Shown here in pieces: positions 8,105 through 11,738 of a DNA stretch of 11,738 nucleotides. The stretch's first letter is position 1; every line of letters starts with the position of its first letter. The notes under the pieces are model-generated. The model made no database searches and was not told where the DNA came from. It saw only the letters and a program-made list of their open reading frames with translations. A program made the position numbers and the translations under genes. Source of the stretch: an uncultured Clostridia bacterium. GTDB taxonomy: Bacteria; Bacillota; Clostridia; Oscillospirales; Ruminococcaceae. The stretch is taken from positions 1 through 11,738 of the forward strand of contig CALBJC010000116.1 in NCBI GenBank assembly GCA_937892655.1, in the 5' to 3' direction.

Positions 8105-8174
8105 AGAAACAGCAGTTACGCCTGCAAAACTATCACTACTATGATATATAATGTACAGAAAACGTCACGCTCAT
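8105..8174 (-). other. Displaced N-terminal codons of the GT8 gene (one-base frameshift)
   Basis: ATG at 8174 opens MSVTFSVHYIS and meets TAG after 11 codons. Removing one T from the TTTT run (AAAA at 8159-8162 on the plus strand) would join MSVTF to LYIIYHSSDSFAGVTAVS and on into MLSLFENN, giving a GT8 of 343 residues. The family-like residues coded here show that the true gene starts in this stretch. GAAAGG about 12 nt before 8174 is a fair ribosome binding site. The exact position of the missing or extra base cannot be fixed from sequence alone. Confidence 0.7.
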
Positions 8175-8202
8175 ATTTACAAGCAACCTTTCTTTACAAT
8201 AA

Positions 8203-8217
8203 ATGTTAAATTAACAT
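8203..8217. repeat. 15-bp perfect AT-rich palindrome at a gene end
   Basis: ATGTTAA and TTAACAT flank a single central A. The palindrome overlaps the TAA stop codon (8211-8213) of the acyltransferase gene. As RNA it could only make a 6-bp A/U hairpin with a 3-nt loop and no proper U-tract, so it is a poor terminator. It may be a chance AT-rich match or a weak protein site. Confidence 0.3.
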
Positions 8218-9278
8218 ATTACTGCCAGATATTTATTTTTTGATGAAATATATACAATGAATGCCGATAGCATTGTTGTAATCACAATAACATACGCCAA
8301 TCCCAAATAAGGATTTGAAGATAACAGAGTGGCGAATATGCTGCCAGGCAACAGTTCCGGAATGGCTGTGAGAAATACTCTCTGACATACAAATATAGCC
8401 GAGCTCATTTTTCTCATCCACTTAGTACAGTTATTAGCAGGCATTCTGACACTAAGCCCAAATCCCACAAAACACCATGTAAACGGAATAAGCATTATAA
8501 GCGTATTTGCATTTACTGCATTAAACTTGAGTTTTATAACAAAAGCTTCGATTATAAATGCCACTGCGAAACAGCAACACAATATAAAATATTTTATAAG
8601 ATTATTTTTGTTGTCAGGCTCCGATGTTTCCGATGCATTCTTTTTTGCCATGTAAGCACCCATAGCGATAAATGGGAACGCATTAAAAACACCGTTTCTG
8701 GCACTCTCAAACCAATAATTATATGTATCAAGAATACCTTTGAGCATCTGATTTGATGTTATCAAAAAAGAATAGCTGACGCCCAATGCTCCTATTAGGT
8801 AGAAGACGAAACTGATATACATTGTTTTTATATACCCGATTTTTCTTCCAAGTATATATGTCATCAAAACTCCGATACACATAGCAGGTAAAAACCAAAT
8901 TGTTTTATATGTCGAGTATAGCAACGAATTCACAATATACTTTACAACTTCATCTGAACTTACACCGAATCTGATCCATTTTAATAAGGTAAATAAAATA
9001 TATATCGCTGACCACACGCCATACATGAGCATTATTCTTTTGATATAGCCTTTTATATTGTTCTTTGCAGCATCAGGATTTGCTATTATTTTTTGAAAAA
9101 GAAAATATCCGCCGCAGAAGAAGAAAAAAGGAACAACTATAACATAGATGGATGAAGCATAATCAATATACCTGTTTATACGACCGGTTGCATTTTCGCT
9201 TATAAAATGCGCACATACGATAAGCAAGGCGCACAGGATCTTCATAATATCTATTGCACCATATTGTTTTGTTTTCAT
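8211..9278 (-). CDS. Membrane acyltransferase-3 family protein
   Basis: A 355-residue polytopic membrane protein of the acyltransferase-3 family, second of three in the operon in order of transcription. GAIDIMKILCALLIVCAH (7-24) carries the family His24. VVPFFFFCGGYFL (48-60) is the following re-entrant motif, and TIWFLPA (126-132) is the third hallmark. About ten hydrophobic segments follow one another, with no extra soluble domain. The start is ATG 9278, 16 nt after the aldolase stop, with a weak AGAGAT upstream. An in-frame ATG at 9362 would add 28 residues overlapping the aldolase gene and breaks family alignment, so it is rejected. It probably O-acylates a sugar of the repeat unit. Acyl donor and position are unknown. 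Confidence 0.87.
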   Translation of the reverse strand: MKTKQYGAIDIMKILCALLIVCAHFISENATGRINRYIDYASSIYVIVVPFFFFCGGYFLFQKIIANPDAAKNNIKGYIKRIMLMYGVWSAIYILFTLLKWIRFGVSSDEVVKYIVNSLLYSTYKTIWFLPAMCIGVLMTYILGRKIGYIKTMYISFVFYLIGALGVSYSFLITSNQMLKGILDTYNYWFESARNGVFNAFPFIAMGAYMAKKNASETSEPDNKNNLIKYFILCCCFAVAFIIEAFVIKLKFNAVNANTLIMLIPFTWCFVGFGLSVRMPANNCTKWMRKMSSAIFVCQRVFLTAIPELLPGSIFATLLSSNPYLGLAYVIVITTMLSAFIVYISSKNKYLAVIC

Positions 9279-9294
9279 ATTATCAATCTCTGTT

Positions 9295-10302
9295 CTATAA
9301 AATATTCTGATAAAACTTTTCAGCCTTCTCATCAGAATAGAGATACTTATCCTGTCCCTCAATGCCGCTGTATAACTTTTCTAGTTGAGCCACACTTATG
9401 TCAGGATGATTCTTGAGATAGTATACCGCATAGTTTGGGTTACACTGATGAGAAGCAGCAATGAAATATTCAAGGTTATATCCCCATGGCAATCTTGAGT
9501 ATATATTCTTGAGCGAATTATCCCAAACCGCAAAAATACTGTTAGCGTCAAAGCGATTTTGCTCATTTGCATTGAGATAATTCGTAATCATTTCTGTATT
9601 AAGGTTTCCTGCGCCTCTGCCCATACCAAATACGCTGGCATCAAGAACGAGATCATGCTTAAGACCAAGTTCTATAAATGCTGTGGCATTTGAAAACGCC
9701 TGCTGCATATTATTATGAGCATGATATCCTATACGAATACCATCTTCAACATATTCATCAGCAATTTTTGCATATTTTACAAGCTGCTCTTTTGTGAGCA
9801 GACCAAATGTATCTACAATGTATATTGCATATGGATTGAGCTTACTGAAACGCTCACACATCTGAGCAAACTGACTATCCGTATACTGTTCCACTCTCGT
9901 TGGCTGTACACCTAGCAAATAGCCTTTATCAACAATCTGCTTTGCATATTCATAAGCCTCATCTATACAGCGCAACCAAAATGAATATCTTATCAGATCA
10001 GGACCAGCAGAATTACGTTTTGTAAGCATCTGAGGCGGAAAATAGTTTGCCATTTCGATAAGGGCAGCATAAATAGTATCTTTTTTCTTTGTGCCGATAA
10101 CCTCACCGATCTGCTCAATGCAGTTATATACGGCTCTGTCATTATGATACTCTTCATCACGCATAAAGCCAAGCTCGATTATGTCAACACCTGATTTTTC
10201 GAGACTTTTTATCGTATCAACAATATTACTATTACCAAACTCCCAGTTATTTACATATCCGCCGTCACGCAGTGTACAATCTAGTATATTAACCTTTGGC
10301 AT
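9295..10302 (-). CDS. DRE-TIM (HMGL-like) aldolase of polysaccharide loci
   Basis: A 335-residue soluble enzyme of the HMGL/DRE-TIM metallolyase superfamily, which includes 4-hydroxy-2-oxovalerate aldolase, HMG-CoA lyase and isopropylmalate synthase. ILDCTLRDGGY (6-16) gives catalytic Arg12 and metal ligand Asp13. IELGF (42-46) and YIVDTFG (161-167) are barrel strands. YHAHNNMQ gives metal ligands His194 and His196, and VFGMGRGAGN (224-233) is the glycine-rich loop. The His that follows RDG in 4-hydroxy-2-oxoacid aldolases is Tyr16 here, so the reaction may differ. The family would be expected to split or join a 2-oxo acid and an aldehyde. The ATG at 10302 has AAGGAG 7 nt upstream and overlaps the preceding acyltransferase by 14 nt, so the two are probably translationally coupled. 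With the dehydrogenase next door it suggests synthesis of a hydroxy-acid component (inference). Confidence 0.85.
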   Translation of the reverse strand: MPKVNILDCTLRDGGYVNNWEFGNSNIVDTIKSLEKSGVDIIELGFMRDEEYHNDRAVYNCIEQIGEVIGTKKKDTIYAALIEMANYFPPQMLTKRNSAGPDLIRYSFWLRCIDEAYEYAKQIVDKGYLLGVQPTRVEQYTDSQFAQMCERFSKLNPYAIYIVDTFGLLTKEQLVKYAKIADEYVEDGIRIGYHAHNNMQQAFSNATAFIELGLKHDLVLDASVFGMGRGAGNLNTEMITNYLNANEQNRFDANSIFAVWDNSLKNIYSRLPWGYNLEYFIAASHQCNPNYAVYYLKNHPDISVAQLEKLYSGIEGQDKYLYSDEKAEKFYQNIL

Positions 10303-11314
10303 GTTTTTTCTCCTTTATCTTATCTGATAACAAGCAGACTGGTATGCATATTCCAAATGTGATTATCAAAAAAGAAGTAATCGCATGATGTATCGGCAGA
10401 AAATACAACCTATAGTCAGTATTAAAGATAAGATTTACAATTAAAATATATAATCTCACAAGCAATGCCTGAAGCCCGAGTATTATGACAGTATTTCTAC
10501 CTATGCATGAGCCAAGGCTACCTAAAACAGAGCTTTCAAGAAATGAACAGATAAGAATAAATATAAAACTACCGAGAATAGCTGTTATTATAAACAAGGC
10601 AACATTATTAAACGTTAACCCATGAAGATTTACTCTGCCGTTTAGCTTTACTAAAACAAAAAATAGCACACCACCGAAAAGAGTAATTATCAAAGACAGC
10701 CATGTCTTCTTTTTTAAAAAATCTATTGTTTGAAAAATAATATCCTTGCAATAAAATCCAATTGCATAAAATAAAATTGCTACTAAAGATACATCAAAAT
10801 TACCTGGTAAACGCTCTGCTGGCAAAAATGAAAAATACTCACAGCGCAATTGTGCAAATATAAAACCCATAGCAGCCATAAGAATAAATGCTGTTATCTG
10901 TAGCCAGACCTTTTTTGTCAATCTTATGATAACAAACATCGCTATTACAACACCAAGCGAGGCTAAAAACCAAATGCTTGATACACCGAATTTTTCAGGA
11001 TTTAACATATATGTATCAAGAATAACGCTTTTGAGATTCAGTGAGTTTCTCCATGCCGGAATAATCAAGGTGACTGCAAAGCCTATAAGAATAAACAAGA
11101 GATACTGCTTTATCAATATAAAAATACGTTTTATCGCACTCTTTATATCGCTTGGTGCAAAAAAGGAAGATAGAATAAAAAACAAAGGCATATGAAATGC
11201 AAAAATAAGATTATGAACCGTTTTCCCAAGGTAACAGCAATGCCCTAATATTACCAGAATCATTCCGTAACCTTTGGCTATATCTATCCACTCTATTCTT
11301 TTATTACTTTTCAT
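10289..11314 (-). CDS. Membrane acyltransferase-3 (fucose O-acetylase-like)
   Basis: A 341-residue membrane protein. RIEWIDIAKGYGMILVILGH (6-25) ends in His25. NLIFAFHMPLFFILSSFF (35-52) and SSIWFLASLG (112-121) are the other acyltransferase-3 hallmarks. This set is closest to the fucose 4-O-acetylase-like branch, and about ten membrane segments are visible. The ATG at 11314 has GGAGAG 6 nt upstream and lies 11 nt inside the dehydrogenase gene. The adjacent in-frame TTG at 11317 is less likely. The stop overlaps the aldolase start by 14 nt. This gene is therefore locked between two metabolic enzymes, which hints that it may transfer or act on the product they make. Ordinary sugar O-acetylation is the conservative reading. 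Confidence 0.87.
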   Translation of the reverse strand: MKSNKRIEWIDIAKGYGMILVILGHCCYLGKTVHNLIFAFHMPLFFILSSFFAPSDIKSAIKRIFILIKQYLLFILIGFAVTLIIPAWRNSLNLKSVILDTYMLNPEKFGVSSIWFLASLGVVIAMFVIIRLTKKVWLQITAFILMAAMGFIFAQLRCEYFSFLPAERLPGNFDVSLVAILFYAIGFYCKDIIFQTIDFLKKKTWLSLIITLFGGVLFFVLVKLNGRVNLHGLTFNNVALFIITAILGSFIFILICSFLESSVLGSLGSCIGRNTVIILGLQALLVRLYILIVNLIFNTDYRLYFLPIHHAITSFLIITFGICIPVCLLSDKIKEKKHAKG

Positions 11315-11738
11315 CAATCTCTCTCCAGTATACGCTTAAATTATCCATAATAACATTCCACATTCTTTCATTATTGTTGTTACCTACAAACGAATTATGC
11401 GGAGTAATAATTAAATTTTCAATATTCCATAACGGACTATCTTCGGATAACGGCTCTTCTTCAAACACATCAAGTACAGCAAAAGAAAGCTTTCTGTTTA
11501 AAAGAGCGTCAATTAAAGCGTCTGTATCAACAATCTTACCTCTTGCAATATTTACAAAAATCATATCGTCTTTACAAGCCTCAAAACGTTGGGAATCAAA
11601 CAAACCATCAGTCTGCTCTGTAAGAGGTAAACAAAGTATTGTTATATCTGCCCATTTAAGACCATCATCAAGCTTATCCAGTGTCCACACTTTTCCATAA
11701 CATTTTTCTTTACTCGGATATAAGTCCACGCCATTTAC
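11304..11738 (-). CDS. D-2-hydroxyacid dehydrogenase, C-terminal part (5' end outside window)
   Basis: 144 residues before the stop are visible; the frame is open to the window edge and the start lies beyond it. It is the NAD-binding and C-terminal part of a D-isomer-specific 2-hydroxyacid dehydrogenase (PGDH/D-lactate dehydrogenase type, usually 310-340 residues). Numbering from the first visible codon: VNGVD (1-5) is the second Rossmann strand, with the Asp that selects NAD over NADP. ITILCLPLTEQT (32-43) and FVNIARGKIVD (61-71) follow. The catalytic triad is visible as Arg66, Glu95 in LDVFEEEPL and His114 in ITPHNS. It would interconvert a 2-oxo acid and a D-2-hydroxy acid. It overlaps the next gene by 11 nt. 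In this locus a biosynthetic role feeding polysaccharide decoration is inferred, since serine synthesis is less expected here. Confidence 0.88.
   Translation of the reverse strand, partial: VNGVDLYPSKEKCYGKVWTLDKLDDGLKWADITILCLPLTEQTDGLFDSQRFEACKDDMIFVNIARGKIVDTDALIDALLNRKLSFAVLDVFEEEPLSEDSPLWNIENLIITPHNSFVGNNNNERMWNVIMDNLSVYWREIDEK

Noticed and set aside
8159..8162. The TTTT run in the GT8 leader as a phase-variation tract
   Set aside because: Four bases are too few for frequent slippage. A fixed mutation or a sequence error is more probable.
8203..8217. Palindrome ATGTTAA-A-TTAACAT as a transcription terminator
   Set aside because: The stem is all A/U except one G-C pair, the loop would be very short, and no U-run follows. 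Operon continuity through the GT8 gene is more likely.
1633..11700. Many plus-strand open frames of about 60-110 codons antisense to the listed genes
   Set aside because: All lie inside well-supported minus-strand genes, show no family motifs, and have composition expected from reading those genes in antisense.
1..11738. CRISPR arrays, tRNA or rRNA genes, insertion sequences, riboswitches
   Set aside because: I scanned both strands by eye and found no regular spaced repeats, transposase motifs, tRNA-like cloverleaf ends or conserved riboswitch cores. Short or degenerate elements could still be missed without computation.

Overview
The window is AT-rich (visibly below 40% G+C; not computed). 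Every gene I can support lies on the minus strand, so transcription runs from high to low coordinates. It looks like the middle and end of an extracellular or capsular polysaccharide (EPS/CPS) locus of the Wzx/Wzy type. AT-rich codon use, strong AGGAGG-type ribosome binding sites, an EpsG-like polymerase and a GT8 enzyme with the 'YHSSD' N-terminus all suggest a Firmicute, probably a gut Clostridia (Ruminococcus or Lachnospiraceae-like). That placement is an inference.

Layout in the direction of transcription. The window opens with the C-terminal half of a D-2-hydroxyacid dehydrogenase (11738-11304). It overlaps a membrane acyltransferase-3 (11314-10289), which in turn overlaps a DRE-TIM (HMGL-like) aldolase (10302-9295). 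A second acyltransferase-3 follows (9278-8211). Next comes a GT8 glycosyltransferase (8104-7142) whose N-terminal codons are displaced into another frame. Then come three GT2 glycosyltransferases (7121-6204, 6188-5337, 5322-4312), a Wzx-type flippase (4309-2843), an EpsG-like polymerase (2815-1760) and a third acyltransferase-3 (1746-745, probable TTG start). Gene junctions are overlapping or 2 to 28 nt apart, except at the damaged GT8 start. This is the pattern of one operon.

After a 154-nt gap holding a -10-like box and an inverted repeat, a last gene begins at 590 and runs off the window. It resembles the N-terminal part of a GH115-like glycoside hydrolase and appears to have its own promoter.

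Working model (inference): the glycosyltransferases build a repeat unit on undecaprenyl phosphate at the cytoplasmic face, the flippase exports it, and the EpsG-like protein polymerises it. The three acyltransferases add acyl groups. The aldolase/dehydrogenase pair may make an unusual hydroxy-acid building block or substituent. The initiating phosphoglycosyltransferase, chain-length control and nucleotide-sugar genes are not in the window. The most notable points are the frameshifted GT8, the dehydrogenase-acyltransferase-aldolase overlap cassette, and the hydrolase gene with an operator-like repeat just after the polysaccharide operon. No RNA genes, CRISPR arrays, insertion sequences or attachment sites were seen. 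No stretch without a gene exceeds 300 bases.
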